Shown here one piece after another: positions 7,175-15,982 of a stretch of DNA of 64,000 nt. Both the position numbers and the translations under genes were made by a program. Source of the DNA: Aeromonas caviae (GTDB lineage Bacteria > Pseudomonadota > Gammaproteobacteria > Enterobacterales > Aeromonadaceae); the NCBI RefSeq assembly GCF_000819785.1, contig NZ_CDBK01000107.1, forward strand, positions 1-64,000, written 5' to 3'. Each line of letters opens with the position of its first letter. The stretch's first letter is position 1. The notes beneath the pieces are model-generated. The model was not told the origin of the DNA, ran no database searches, and worked only from the letters and a program-made list of their open reading frames with translations.

Positions 7175-10100
7175 ATGTCAGGAAGACACTCTCTGGTGGC
7201 GCTGGCCGTCGGGCTGGCCCTCGCTGGACAGGCACAGGCGCAACTGCTCATCACCGAATACCTGGAAGGGTCCGGCAACAACAAGGCGCTGGAGCTGAGC
7301 AACCTCGGCTCGGACCCCGTCGATCTCTCCCAATACCGGCTGGCCCTCTACGCCAACGGCAAACCCATCACCGATGCCCCCACCAACAGCCTGGCGCTGC
7401 AAGGCACCCTCGCCCCTGGGGCCAGTCTGGTGCTGGCCAACCCCTCTGCCAATGCCGAGATCCTGGCCAAGACGACCCAGACCAGCGGCAACCTGGTGTT
7501 CAACGGTGACGACGCCCTGGTGCTCTATCGCGGCAGCGAGATAATCGACAGCTTCGGCCAGGTAGGGATGGATCCGGGTACGGCCTGGGTCTCCGGCAAC
7601 GTCTCGACCCTGGACATGACCCTGCGCCGCAAGGCCACCGTCACCACCGGCCGGGTCGATGCAATCGCCCCCTTCGATCCGGCGCAGGAATACGTGGCGG
7701 CCCCGAAAGATGACGCCAGTGGCCTGGGCTGCAGTGGCGATGGTCCCTGCGATGGCACCCAGCCGCCCGCCTTCGTCTGCCCGGTGGATCAGTTGGTGCC
7801 CGTGCCCGCCATTCAGGGCCCGGGCAGCAGCAGCCCGCTGGTGCCGGCCGGCAAGTTCGAATCGGAACAGGCTTACGCCACCCGCGGCGTGGTGACCCAG
7901 GTAGTGAGCGGCCTCTACAAGGGCTTCTTCATTCAGGACGAGCAGGGGGACGGGGATGCGGCTACCTCCGACGGCCTCTTCGTCTACACCACCAAGGCCA
8001 ACGCTGCCGTCGTGCCGGGGGCCGAGGTGTGTGTGTCTGGCAAGGTGAAGGAGTATTTCAACCAGACCCAGATCAACGCAGACGAGCTGGTGGTGACCCG
8101 GCCGCAAGGGGCCATCCCGGCTGCGGTGGATCTGCTGCCGGTGGCGGGCGAGAGCCTGAGCCAGCTGCTGGAGCGTCACGAGGGGATGCAGGTGCGGCTG
8201 GTGCCCGGCTCCAGCCTGGTGGTGACCCGCAACTTCAGCTTTGATTACGACGGCAAGCGCAACAACCTGGTGCTCTCTTATGGCGCGCCGCTCATCAAGT
8301 CGACCCAGAAATTTGCCGCCATGAGCCAGGAGGCGAGCGACTGGGCCCTTCGCAACCAGCAGAACCAGCTGGTGGTGGAGACCGACGCCAAGGCGCCGGA
8401 CGGTGTGCTGCCCTGGTTCCCCGGCTTCAACGCCGAGGACGGTTACCTGCGCATCGGCGACAAGCTCAACGGGCTGGAGGGGGCCCTTGGTTACTCCTAC
8501 AACCTGTTCAGGCTGGTGGCCAGCAACCGCATCGATGCTAGCCAGATTGATCACAGCGGCTGGGATCGGGTGGAAACCCCCGAACTTGCCGAGGCGGGGG
8601 ATCTGCGGGTCGCGAGCTTCAACGTGCTCAACTTCTTCACCACGGTGGTGGGCGGGGATGCCAACCCCACCGGCAGCAACCGGGGCGCCTTGACGGTGGC
8701 GGAATTCGAGCTGCAGCGCACCAAGATCGTCAGCGCCATCACCCGCCTCAATGCCGACGTGGTGGGGCTGATGGAGATCGAGAACAACGGCTACGGCGAC
8801 AACTCCGCCATTGCCAACCTGGTGGCGGCCTTGAACGCGGCCCTGCCGGATGAGGCGGATCACTACCGCTGGATTGCCTCGCCGGATGGCAAGCCCATTG
8901 GCACCGACGCCATCACGGTGGGTCTCATCTACCGACCCGCCAGCGTGAGCCCGCAAGGGGCCGCCAGCCTTATCGCGCTGCCGGTGCAGCAGGCCGAGGC
9001 GGTGGACGCCAGCGGCAAGCCGGTGACCATCAATCAGGGGATGCGCGAGTCGCTGGTGCAGCGTTTCAGCTCGCCCAAGGGGGATGCGCCCCTGACCCTG
9101 GTGGTCAACCACCTCAAGTCCAAGGGCTCCGCCTGCTTCGAGGATTACCCCGACTACGCCAGCGCCGATCCGCTGGATGGCCAGGGCCACTGCAACGCGC
9201 TGCGGGTCTCTGCCGCCAAGGTGCTGGGGGAACAGCTCAAGGATTTGGCCGGGGATCTGCTGCTTATCGGCGACATGAACGCCTACGGCATGGAGGATCC
9301 CATCCGGGTGCTGACCGACTATGATCCGGCCGCCCAATCGCGCCAGATCATGAGCGCCTCCTTCACCACTCTGGCGGGTCAGCCCTTCGAGGAGAGCGGC
9401 AGCGCCCTGGGCAAGGGGTATGGCCTTGTCAACCTCAACACCCGCTTCCACGGCACCGACACCTACTCCTACAGCTATGAAGGGGAGCTCGGCAACCTGG
9501 ATCACGCCCTGGCAAACCCGAGTCTCGCGGCCAAGGTGATCGGCATCGAGGATTGGCACATCAACTCCGCCGAGAGCAACTTCTTCGAGTACGGCAGCAA
9601 GTACAGCGGCCAGCTGGCGAAATCCGAAGGGCCTTTCAGCGCCTCGGATCACGATCCCGTGCTGGTGGCCATCCAGTATCCGCTGCCGCCCGCCGGGGTA
9701 TTGAGCCTCGAGAGCGCCGCTGCGAGCGTGGAGGAGGGCAACACCCTGGTCTTGAGCGTGGCGCGCCGCGATGGCAGCCATGGGGAGGCGAGCGTGAGTT
9801 ATCGCATCGTCCATGGCAGCGCGGACGCAAGCGACGTGGCGCCCCTCACCGGCACCCTGCACTGGGCGGACGGGCAGAGCGAGCCCCAGACCATCAGCAT
9901 TCCGGTGAAGAGCGACACCCTGCACGAGGGGGACGAGACCTTTACCCTGGAGCTGTTTGATGCGAGCGGCGCGACCCTGGGGGATCAGCACCAGACCCTG
10001 GTGACCATCAAGGACAAGCTGGCGCCGTCCACCATCTCGCTGGCTCAGGCCAGTATCACGGTGAACGAGGGGCAGTGGTTTGCCGAGATCCCCCTGGTGC

Positions 10101-10393
10101 GCAGCGGCGATCTCAGCAAGCCGGCCCGTGCCCGGGTGGCCCTTGACGGGGTCACGGCGCGCTGGGGACTGGATTTCCTGCCCTGGTTCGGGCAGACAGT
10201 GAGCTGGGCCGCGGGCGAGGGGGGCAGCAAGTCGGTCAAGGTGCTGATCATCGATGACTGGTTTGTGGAGCCCACCGAGCAGTTCAGGGTGAGCCTCGAT
10301 CGGGTGGAAGGGGGCCAGCCCGGCACCCTGCAGCAGACCCGGGTCGACATTCTGGACAACGACAAGTCCTGGTGGTCCTTCGGTCGCCACTGA
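7175..10393 (+). CDS. exeM: ExeM/NucH-family extracellular endonuclease with Calx-beta repeats
   Basis: This 1072-aa protein has a signal peptide (MSGRHSLVALAVGLALAGQA, cleavage near AQAQ). Domains in order: a lamin-tail-like beta domain (about 22-130, LLITEYLEGSGNNKALEL); an OB-fold-like segment (about 215-310); an endonuclease/exonuclease/phosphatase domain (about 476-825) with DLRVASFNVLNFF, GLMEIENNG, GDMNAYGMEDPI and the terminal SASDHDPV motif; then two Calx-beta-like repeats (about 838-950 and 955-1062). ExeM and related enzymes are secreted DNases that degrade extracellular DNA in biofilms and scavenge phosphate. The C-terminus ends WWSFGRH and lacks the GlyGly-CTERM anchor of Shewanella ExeM, so free secretion, probably by the type II system, is inferred. 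AAAGGA precedes the ATG. Confidence 0.9.
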   Translation: MSGRHSLVALAVGLALAGQAQAQLLITEYLEGSGNNKALELSNLGSDPVDLSQYRLALYANGKPITDAPTNSLALQGTLAPGASLVLANPSANAEILAKTTQTSGNLVFNGDDALVLYRGSEIIDSFGQVGMDPGTAWVSGNVSTLDMTLRRKATVTTGRVDAIAPFDPAQEYVAAPKDDASGLGCSGDGPCDGTQPPAFVCPVDQLVPVPAIQGPGSSSPLVPAGKFESEQAYATRGVVTQVVSGLYKGFFIQDEQGDGDAATSDGLFVYTTKANAAVVPGAEVCVSGKVKEYFNQTQINADELVVTRPQGAIPAAVDLLPVAGESLSQLLERHEGMQVRLVPGSSLVVTRNFSFDYDGKRNNLVLSYGAPLIKSTQKFAAMSQEASDWALRNQQNQLVVETDAKAPDGVLPWFPGFNAEDGYLRIGDKLNGLEGALGYSYNLFRLVASNRIDASQIDHSGWDRVETPELAEAGDLRVASFNVLNFFTTVVGGDANPTGSNRGALTVAEFELQRTKIVSAITRLNADVVGLMEIENNGYGDNSAIANLVAALNAALPDEADHYRWIASPDGKPIGTDAITVGLIYRPASVSPQGAASLIALPVQQAEAVDASGKPVTINQGMRESLVQRFSSPKGDAPLTLVVNHLKSKGSACFEDYPDYASADPLDGQGHCNALRVSAAKVLGEQLKDLAGDLLLIGDMNAYGMEDPIRVLTDYDPAAQSRQIMSASFTTLAGQPFEESGSALGKGYGLVNLNTRFHGTDTYSYSYEGELGNLDHALANPSLAAKVIGIEDWHINSAESNFFEYGSKYSGQLAKSEGPFSASDHDPVLVAIQYPLPPAGVLSLESAAASVEEGNTLVLSVARRDGSHGEASVSYRIVHGSADASDVAPLTGTLHWADGQSEPQTISIPVKSDTLHEGDETFTLELFDASGATLGDQHQTLVTIKDKLAPSTISLAQASITVNEGQWFAEIPLVRSGDLSKPARARVALDGVTARWGLDFLPWFGQTVSWAAGEGGSKSVKVLIIDDWFVEPTEQFRVSLDRVEGGQPGTLQQTRVDILDNDKSWWSFGRH

Positions 10394-10410
10394 GGATGAT
10401 TGAGCAACAA

Positions 10411-10440
10411 GAAAGGGGCCTGCGGGCCCCTTTCTGTTGA
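10411..10440 (+). terminator. Terminator of the secreted nuclease gene
   Basis: A 10-bp GC-rich stem (10411-10420 with 10425-10434) with a TGCG loop is followed by a short, weak T tract. Confidence 0.7.
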
Positions 10441-10494
10441 GAACACTTTTGTTGGGAAGACCTGTTGCAGACAAATTGGGTTGCGAAGATGAAA

Positions 10495-10519
10495 AAGGCC
10501 CACCGTCATGGTGGGCCTT
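10495..10519 (-). terminator. Terminator of ycfJ
   Basis: A 10-bp stem (10495-10504 with 10510-10519) with a 5-nt loop; on the minus strand it is followed by TTTTTCATC. It also has TTC-rich sequence on the plus side, so it may act in both directions. Confidence 0.78.
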
Positions 10520-10548
10520 CTTCATGGCAGGGCGCTCCTAACGGAGTA

Positions 10549-11088
10549 TCAACCCTGCGCGTTGCTCAGTACCAGCTTGCCATCCTTGACCGGAATGGTG
10601 GGGCCGGGTTGCTTCTCCATGCGTACCACCCCTTCCTGGCCGGCGAGGCGGTAGGTGACGTCATAGCCGATGGTGCGGGTGCTGCTCTCCTGCACCGTCT
10701 TGCAGCGCTGCTCCGTGGTGGTGTAGGTATCACCCGCCTGCATGTTGCCCTGCACCTGATTCCCGGCATAACCCCCTGCCACGGCACCGGCGGCGGTGGC
10801 CACCTTCTTGCCGCTGCCACCGCCAAACTGGTGGCCGACCACGCCGCCCAGGGCCGCGCCAACCACGGTACCCAGGATCTTGTGCTCGTCCTGCACCGGC
10901 TTGCGGTGGGTCAGGGTGACGTTGCGGCACTCCTGACGCGGCGTCTTGATGGTCTCGGTCACCGGCTTGCTGGCCAGCACCTCGGCAAACTGGGGCTCTG
11001 ATGAAAACAGGGATCCGCTGGCGACCGCCGACAATGCCAGCGCAGAGGCTACACCGATCCCGACACCTGCCAACATGGATTTGTTCAT
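10549..11088 (-). CDS. ycfJ: Glycine-zipper membrane protein YcfJ
   Basis: The 179-aa protein starts MNKSMLAGVGIGVASALALS, nearly identical in pattern and length to E. coli YcfJ. It shares the KTPRQECRNVTLTHRKPVQD block and a glycine-zipper hairpin (about residues 67-108, VVGAALGGVVGHQFGGGSGK and following) of the Rickettsia 17-kDa antigen/SlyB-like family. These small envelope proteins probably span a membrane and affect outer-membrane integrity; the exact role is unknown. Two cysteines (ECRN and RCKT) flank the zipper. The ATG at 11088 has AAGGAG upstream; the open frame continues further upstream but without supporting sequence. Confidence 0.93.
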   Translation of the reverse strand: MNKSMLAGVGIGVASALALSAVASGSLFSSEPQFAEVLASKPVTETIKTPRQECRNVTLTHRKPVQDEHKILGTVVGAALGGVVGHQFGGGSGKKVATAAGAVAGGYAGNQVQGNMQAGDTYTTTEQRCKTVQESSTRTIGYDVTYRLAGQEGVVRMEKQPGPTIPVKDGKLVLSNAQG

Positions 11089-11410
11089 CACTCTTCTCCT
11101 TGTACTCATACCCGTTGAGGGCTTGGGATCATTCTTCGCATTTTGCGCCGCAGGCTCAAGGCAAGGGCCACGGGATCGCGACAGGGGCTGACTGCGCAAA
11201 AAGTGACCGCGCAAAAATAGCGTCGGCGATTGGCGACAGGGAGAGCAGGGCCGAGGGCCCTAAGACGTTTCGCTAATACCTGGGATCTGGCCCCCTTGAT
11301 ACCCTTTCATCCGGTTCCAGCCGGCATCCTGGCCCCGCATCAGGGCGCAATGCCGGTCGTGGTGAACCGCGAGAGCCACCCCGTTTTGTGTCCCTGTGAG
11401 GAAGGATCCG
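11089..11410. other. Divergent intergenic region, ycfJ / acyl-CoA synthetase
   Basis: This 322-nt stretch holds the start-proximal regions of both divergent genes. I see no gene and no convincing operator in it. Confidence 0.5.
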
Positions 11411-13033
11411 ATGACAGAGCAGAACATGTACGACGCCGGCCTTGGCAAGACGCCCGCCAATTTCGAGGCGCTGACCCCCTTGAGCTTTCTGGGGCGGGCC
11501 GCCCGGGTCTATCCCGACTATCCGGCGCTGATCCACGGGCCCCTGCGCCAGAGCTGGGCCCAGACCGAACGCCGTTGCCGCCAGCTCGCCTCGGCCCTGC
11601 GCCGTCGCGGCATTGGCGAGGGGGACACCGTCTCCATCGTCGCCCCCAATGTGCCGGCCATGTTCGAGGCGCACTTCGGGGTACCCATGAGCGGCGCCGT
11701 GCTCAACACCATCAACACCCGGCTCGATGCGGACGCCATGGCCTTCATCTTCCAGCACGCCCGGAGCAAGGTGGTGCTGGTGGACCGGGAGTTCGGCGCC
11801 GTGGTGCGAAAGGCGCTCTCTCTCATTGACAGCCAGCCCCTGGTGATCGCCATCGACGATCCCCTCTACCGGGAAGGGGAGCTGGTCGGCGAGCTCGACT
11901 ACGAGGGGTTCATCGCCCTGGGGGACGGGGACGAACCCGGCTGGCTGCCGGCGGACGAGTGGCAGGCCATTTCCCTCAACTACACCTCCGGCACCACGGG
12001 GAACCCCAAGGGGGTGGTCTATCACCATCGCGGCGCCCACCTCAATGCGGTCAACAATGCCCTCTCCTGGGAGCTGCCCAAGCACCCCGTCTACCTCTGG
12101 ACCCTGCCGATGTTCCACTGCAACGGCTGGTGCTTCCCCTGGACCCTGGCGGCCACCGCCGGGGTGAGCGTCTGTTTGCGCCACGTGCAGGCGGCGGCCA
12201 TCTACGGGGCGCTGCGCGAGCACAAGGTGAGCCATTTCTGCGCCGCTCCCATCGTGCTCAATATGCTCAACAATGCCGATCCGGTCCTCAAGCAGGGGCT
12301 CGACCACCCCGTCAAGGCGATGACGGCGGGGGCAGCGCCACCCGCCACCGTGATCGCCGGCATGGAGGCGATGGGGATCGCCGTGACCCATGTCTATGGC
12401 CTCACCGAAACCTATGGCCCCTGCGTGGTATGCGAGCCGCAAAGACACTGGCAGGGGCAGGATGCCACCACCCTCTCCCGTCTCAAGGCGCGCCAGGGGG
12501 TGGCCTCCCCCCTGCAAGGAGAGATGCGGGTCATCAACCCCGTCAGCGGCGAGCCGGTCCCCATGGATGGCAAGACCCTGGGAGAGATAGTGCTGCGGGG
12601 CAACATCGTCATGAAGGGCTACCTCAAGAACCCGTCGGCGAGCGAGGAGGCGATGGCACAGGGATGGTTTCGAAGCGGGGATCTCGCGGTCTGGCACCCG
12701 GACGGCTATGTGGAGATCAAGGACAGATCCAAGGACATCATCATCTCCGGCGGGGAGAACATCTCCAGCCTGGAGGTGGAAGACGTGCTCTATCGCCACC
12801 CCGATGTGGAAGAAGCCGCGGTGATCGCCATGCCGGACGAGACCTGGGGGGAGGTGCCCTGCGCCTTCGTCAAGCTCAAGGAGGGGCGCGAGCTCACCCA
12901 GGCCGAGCTCATTGCGTTCTGCCGCGAGCAGATGGCCCACTTCAAGGCCCCCAAGCGCATCATCTTCACCCCGCTGCCCAAGACCTCCACCGGCAAGGTG
13001 CAGAAATTCATGCTGCGCAAGCAGTTGGCGTGA
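11411..13033 (+). CDS. AMP-forming acyl-CoA synthetase (AlkK/DmdB-like)
   Basis: The 540-aa product has the full set of ANL-superfamily motifs: YTSGTTGNPKGV near residues 191-202 (phosphate loop), a VYGLTETYGP block near 326-335, GWFRSGDLAVWHPDGY near 418-433, the hinge KDRSKDIIISGGENISS near 437-453, and the catalytic lysine in KTSTGKVQKF near 527-536. It resembles medium-chain fatty acyl-CoA or methylmercaptopropionate-CoA ligases more than FadD, which is encoded separately in this window. It would activate a carboxylic acid to its CoA thioester through an acyl-adenylate. The ATG at 11411 is chosen because GAGGAAGGA lies 5-10 nt before it; a GTG 15 nt upstream lacks this. Monocistronic, with its own terminator. 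Confidence 0.88.
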   Translation: MTEQNMYDAGLGKTPANFEALTPLSFLGRAARVYPDYPALIHGPLRQSWAQTERRCRQLASALRRRGIGEGDTVSIVAPNVPAMFEAHFGVPMSGAVLNTINTRLDADAMAFIFQHARSKVVLVDREFGAVVRKALSLIDSQPLVIAIDDPLYREGELVGELDYEGFIALGDGDEPGWLPADEWQAISLNYTSGTTGNPKGVVYHHRGAHLNAVNNALSWELPKHPVYLWTLPMFHCNGWCFPWTLAATAGVSVCLRHVQAAAIYGALREHKVSHFCAAPIVLNMLNNADPVLKQGLDHPVKAMTAGAAPPATVIAGMEAMGIAVTHVYGLTETYGPCVVCEPQRHWQGQDATTLSRLKARQGVASPLQGEMRVINPVSGEPVPMDGKTLGEIVLRGNIVMKGYLKNPSASEEAMAQGWFRSGDLAVWHPDGYVEIKDRSKDIIISGGENISSLEVEDVLYRHPDVEEAAVIAMPDETWGEVPCAFVKLKEGRELTQAELIAFCREQMAHFKAPKRIIFTPLPKTSTGKVQKFMLRKQLA

Positions 13034-13054
13034 CGACAAAGGCGCCGAGCCATC

Positions 13055-13078
13055 AACGGGCCTGCGGGCCCGTTTTGT
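13055..13078 (+). terminator. Terminator of the acyl-CoA synthetase gene
   Basis: An 8-bp stem (AACGGGCC at 13055-13062 with 13067-13074) followed by TTTTG. Confidence 0.78.
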
Positions 13079-13185
13079 GTTGCGCGATGCAAAGAAGCAG
13101 GAGCGGTCGCCAGCCAACAAGACGTGCCTTTTGAGCCCGTCCCGGCTTACCATGCCTGCCATGTCCCGCGAGCCTGAGGATGCCT

Positions 13186-13911
13186 GTGAGAAAATCGGAC
13201 CGACTGTTTCAACTGACCAACCTGCTGCGGGCGCATCAACCCCTGACCGCCCGGGAGCTGGCGACGCGCCTGTGTGTGTCGGAGCGCACCATCTACCGCT
13301 ATATCGACGATCTCTCTTTGGCGGGCATTCCGGTTTACGGGGAAGCCGGGCTGGGCTATCGGCTGAGCGAGGGGTTCGAAATGGCCCCGTTGCAACTGAG
13401 TGCGGCCGAGCTGGAGGCCCTCATCACCGGGGTGAACCTGGTGGCGGTGCTGACGGGCAAGGGGATGGCCGATCCGGCCCGCGCCCTGCTCGCCAAGATT
13501 GAGGCGGCCCTGCCCGCCAAGGAGGCTCGGGCACCTCGCGTCCCCGTGGTGCGGGTGCCGGACTATTCCACGGCGCACCCTGCATACGCTCGCTGGGACA
13601 GGTTGCACGACGCCATCACGGCCGGTCACTGGCTGCACATTGGCTACCGGGATGCCAGCGCCAGCAGGACCGAACGCCAGCTCTTTCCCCTCGGGCTCTT
13701 CTACTGGGGCGGATGCTGGACGCTCGGCGCCTGGTGTGCGCTGCGCCGGGCCTACCGGGATTTCAGGGTGGATCGCATCGACACCCTGGCGCCGTGCCGA
13801 CCGGGAGAAGGGGCACCACCTGGCGCGACTCTGGCCGATTATCTTGCCCTGCGCCAGTCGGACGCGTTCCTCCCTGGGGGCAGTGGCGCCGAAAAAGTCA
13901 TTCAGGACTGA
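13186..13911 (+). CDS. YafY-type HTH/WYL-domain transcriptional regulator
   Basis: The 241-aa protein begins with a winged helix-turn-helix of the HTH_11/DeoR type (about residues 1-55: RKSDRLFQLTNLLRAHQPLT, then a recognition helix in CVSERTIYRYIDDL). A WYL domain follows (about 130-210, GHWLHIGYRDAS to LGAWCALRRAYRDFRVDRID). WYL domains sense small ligands or nucleic acids and control the attached DNA-binding domain. The GTG at 13186 is preferred because GAGG sits 6 nt before it, whereas the ATG at 13180 directly abuts that site. The downstream 106-aa gene (66-nt gap) is the likeliest cotranscribed partner. Targets unknown. Confidence 0.85.
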   Translation: MRKSDRLFQLTNLLRAHQPLTARELATRLCVSERTIYRYIDDLSLAGIPVYGEAGLGYRLSEGFEMAPLQLSAAELEALITGVNLVAVLTGKGMADPARALLAKIEAALPAKEARAPRVPVVRVPDYSTAHPAYARWDRLHDAITAGHWLHIGYRDASASRTERQLFPLGLFYWGGCWTLGAWCALRRAYRDFRVDRIDTLAPCRPGEGAPPGATLADYLALRQSDAFLPGGSGAEKVIQD

Positions 13912-13977
13912 CACAAGGCTGTCAGTAGCCCTTCGTTATGCTGGGTTTTCCAGACCATCCACAACGGAGAAAACGAG

Positions 13978-14298
13978 ATGATCATCAAGGGTGACATGCA
14001 ACAGGCAGGGGGCGTCGAATTTGCCACCTTCAGGCTCAGGGAAGGGGTGACGGAGGCGGATTTGCTCGCCCTGTCACGGCGGGTCGAGTCCGAGTTTCTT
14101 GTCCAGCAATCCGGGCTCATCATGCACTGCCTGCTGCGCGGCGCCGACGGCCTCTATGCCGACGTGGTGATGGCCCCCAGCCAGTCGCTGGTGGAAGCCT
14201 ATTGCCAGCAGTGGCTGCACAACGACGTGGCAGGGGAGTACCTGACCCTGCTTGACCATGACTCGGTCAACATGAGCTTCTGGACCCGTATCGGCTGA
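13978..14298 (+). CDS. Hypothetical protein, possibly a dimeric alpha-beta barrel
   Basis: This 106-aa protein (MIIKGDMQQAGGVEFATFRL) is not recognised with certainty. Its pattern is beta strand (VEFATFRLREG), helix (TEADLLALSRRVESEFLVQQ), strand (GLIMHCLLRGADGLYADVVM), helix (SLVEAYCQQWLH), which resembles small ferredoxin-like alpha-beta barrels such as the ABM/EthD superfamily. CGGAGAAAACGAG precedes the ATG. It follows the WYL regulator by 66 nt and shares a terminator region with hisIE. Function unknown. Confidence 0.75.
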   Translation: MIIKGDMQQAGGVEFATFRLREGVTEADLLALSRRVESEFLVQQSGLIMHCLLRGADGLYADVVMAPSQSLVEAYCQQWLHNDVAGEYLTLLDHDSVNMSFWTRIG

Positions 14299-14347
14299 GG
14301 GCGGCGCGGGGCCTGCCATCCCCCGGCGAGGTGGCAATCATGAAATG

Positions 14348-14372
14348 AAACGGGCCCACAGGGCCCGTTTTG
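14348..14372. terminator. Bidirectional terminator between the small unknown and hisIE
   Basis: A 10-bp perfect stem (14348-14357 with 14361-14370) has TTTTG on the plus side and GTTTCATTTC on the minus side. It lies 20 nt beyond the hisIE stop, so it ends the his cluster. Confidence 0.8.
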
Positions 14373-14390
14373 TTGAACAGAATTCAATAA

Positions 14391-15026
14391 TTACTTGGTG
14401 TGGCGCTCATGCAGGCGCTGCACCACATCCTTCAAACCCAAGCCTTCGTTTTGCAGCAAGACGGTCAGGTGGTAGAGCAGGTCAGCGGATTCGTTGATGA
14501 GCTCTTCCCTGTCTTTCGCCATGGCGGCCAGGGCCACTTCCACCCCCTCTTCACCCACCTTCTGGGCGATGCGCTTGGTGCCTTTGCCATAGAGGCTGGC
14601 GGTGTAGCTGGTGGCGGGATCGGCCCCTTTGCGTGATGCCAGGATCTGTTCGAGCTCGGCCAGGAAGCCGAGCGGCGGCACGGGGTGGCCGTCGAAGCAG
14701 GAGGGGTTGCCCAGATGGCAGGTGGGGCCGACCGGGTCGGCGGCAATGAGCAGGGAGTCCTGATCACAGTCGGTGGTGATGGCGACGAGCTTGAGCACAT
14801 GGCCCGAGCTCTCGCCCTTGGTCCACAGGCGCTGCTTGCTGCGGCTGAAGAAGGTGACCTGGCCGGTGGTCTGGGTCTTTTCCAGCGCCTCGCGGGTCAT
14901 GAAGCCCTGCATCAGCACTTCGCCGCTGAGGGAATGCTGGACGATGGCGGGGATCATGCCCTCACACTTGGCCCAGTCCAGGCGCTCGGCCAGCGGCAAT
15001 GCATTGTCTACTGCTTGATTATTCAC
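14391..15026 (-). CDS. hisI: Bifunctional phosphoribosyl-AMP cyclohydrolase / phosphoribosyl-ATP pyrophosphatase
   Basis: HisIE, 211 aa, catalyses the second and third steps of histidine synthesis. The N-terminal HisI cyclohydrolase (about 10-118) has [20 protein letters not shown] and the metal-binding cysteines in [11 protein letters not shown] and [12 protein letters not shown]. The C-terminal HisE pyrophosphohydrolase (about 122-205) has [13 protein letters not shown] and the [13 protein letters not shown] helix. It overlaps hisF by 8 nt, as in enteric his operons. It is the distal gene of the cluster, here separated from hisA by three signalling genes. Confidence 0.97.
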   Translation of the reverse strand: MNNQAVDNALPLAERLDWAKCEGMIPAIVQHSLSGEVLMQGFMTREALEKTQTTGQVTFFSRSKQRLWTKGESSGHVLKLVAITTDCDQDSLLIAADPVGPTCHLGNPSCFDGHPVPPLGFLAELEQILASRKGADPATSYTASLYGKGTKRIAQKVGEEGVEVALAAMAKDREELINESADLLYHLTVLLQNEGLGLKDVVQRLHERHTK

Positions 15027-15792
15027 GGATGGCGACTCCTTCGTTTTTCAGCCAGCGTTTCAATTCGGGAATGGGAATGAGGCCCTTGTGGAACACGGAG
15101 GCGGCCAGCGCCCCGTCCACGTCGGCCAGGGTAAAGGCATCGCGAAAGTGCGCCATGGCCCCGGCGCCGCCGGAGGCGATGAGGGGCACCTTGCACGCGG
15201 CGCGCACCAGCTTGAGCTGCTCAAGGTCGTACCCCTGACGCATGCCGTCCTGGTTCATCACGTTGAGCACTATCTCCCCCGCGCCCCGGCGCTGCACTTC
15301 CTGTACCCACTCCAGGGTGGTCCAGGTGGTGGTGCGGGTGCGGCTCTCGTCGCCGGTAAACTGTTTGACCTGATATTGACCGAGGGCGGCATCGAAGTAG
15401 GAGTCGATACCCACCACCACGCACTGCACGCCGAAGCGCTCGGCGAGCCGGGTGATCAGGGTGGGATCGGCCAGGGCGGGGGAGTTGATGGAGACCTTGT
15501 CGGCACCGAATTCCAGGATCTGGCGAGCATCCTCCACGCTCTTGATGCCGCCGGCGACGCAGAAGGGGATGTCGATGACTTCCGCCACCCGGCTTACCCA
15601 GCTCTTGTCCACTACCCGTTCGTCGCTCGAGGCGGTGATGTCATAGAAGACCAGCTCATCGGCGCCCTCGGCGGCGTAGCGGCGGGCGAGGTCGACAATG
15701 CCGCCCATCACCTCGTGGTTGCGAAACTGCACGCCCTTGACCACCACGCCATCTTTGACGTCGAGACAGGGGATAATACGCTTTGACAACAT
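15019..15792 (-). CDS. hisF: Imidazole glycerol phosphate synthase cyclase subunit
   Basis: HisF, 257 aa, is a (beta-alpha)8 barrel that with HisH turns PRFAR into imidazole glycerol phosphate and AICAR. It starts [20 protein letters not shown], with the first catalytic aspartate in CLDV; the second is in [12 protein letters not shown]. The ATG at 15792 is chosen because GGAG lies 8 nt upstream; an ATG two codons earlier is too close to it. The frame stays open upstream to a GTG at 15948, but those residues are outside the HisF fold. Unlike the usual arrangement it does not follow hisA: the neighbour upstream is a hybrid kinase gene 178 nt away, with a promoter-like sequence in the gap. Confidence 0.97.
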   Translation of the reverse strand: MLSKRIIPCLDVKDGVVVKGVQFRNHEVMGGIVDLARRYAAEGADELVFYDITASSDERVVDKSWVSRVAEVIDIPFCVAGGIKSVEDARQILEFGADKVSINSPALADPTLITRLAERFGVQCVVVGIDSYFDAALGQYQVKQFTGDESRTRTTTWTTLEWVQEVQRRGAGEIVLNVMNQDGMRQGYDLEQLKLVRAACKVPLIASGGAGAMAHFRDAFTLADVDGALAASVFHKGLIPIPELKRWLKNEGVAIRE

Positions 15793-15951
15793 GCTCATTG
15801 CTCCATGTAAAGCACGGTTAAAGAAACGTCGTTCTGCCGCCGGCGTTGGCCCGGGCGGCGGACGGGAACAGGGTTGGCATGCCTTGAACGGGGGCCCCTG
15901 ACGGGGGAAACGACAGGCCTGGCAGACCGTCTCGTCGCTTCTGGGCACCCC

Positions 15952-15982
15952 ACTATATGCATGACTTTATTCAGTGATTCAA
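15952..15982 (-). promoter_or_regulatory. Candidate promoter for hisF-hisIE
   Basis: Minus-strand TTGAAT (15977-15982) and CATATA (15954-15959) are 17 nt apart; TATAGT (15952-15957) is an alternative -10 at 19 nt. The -35 lies in the last codons of the hybrid kinase gene. Transcription would start about 150 nt before hisF, giving hisFI expression independent of the his attenuator. Sequence match only. Confidence 0.4.

Noticed and set aside
7178-10525. 1115-codon open frame antisense to the secreted nuclease
   Set aside because: Long antisense frames arise in high-GC genes with G/C-ending codons. The translation is low-complexity and no domain is visible, while the plus strand encodes a coherent nuclease.
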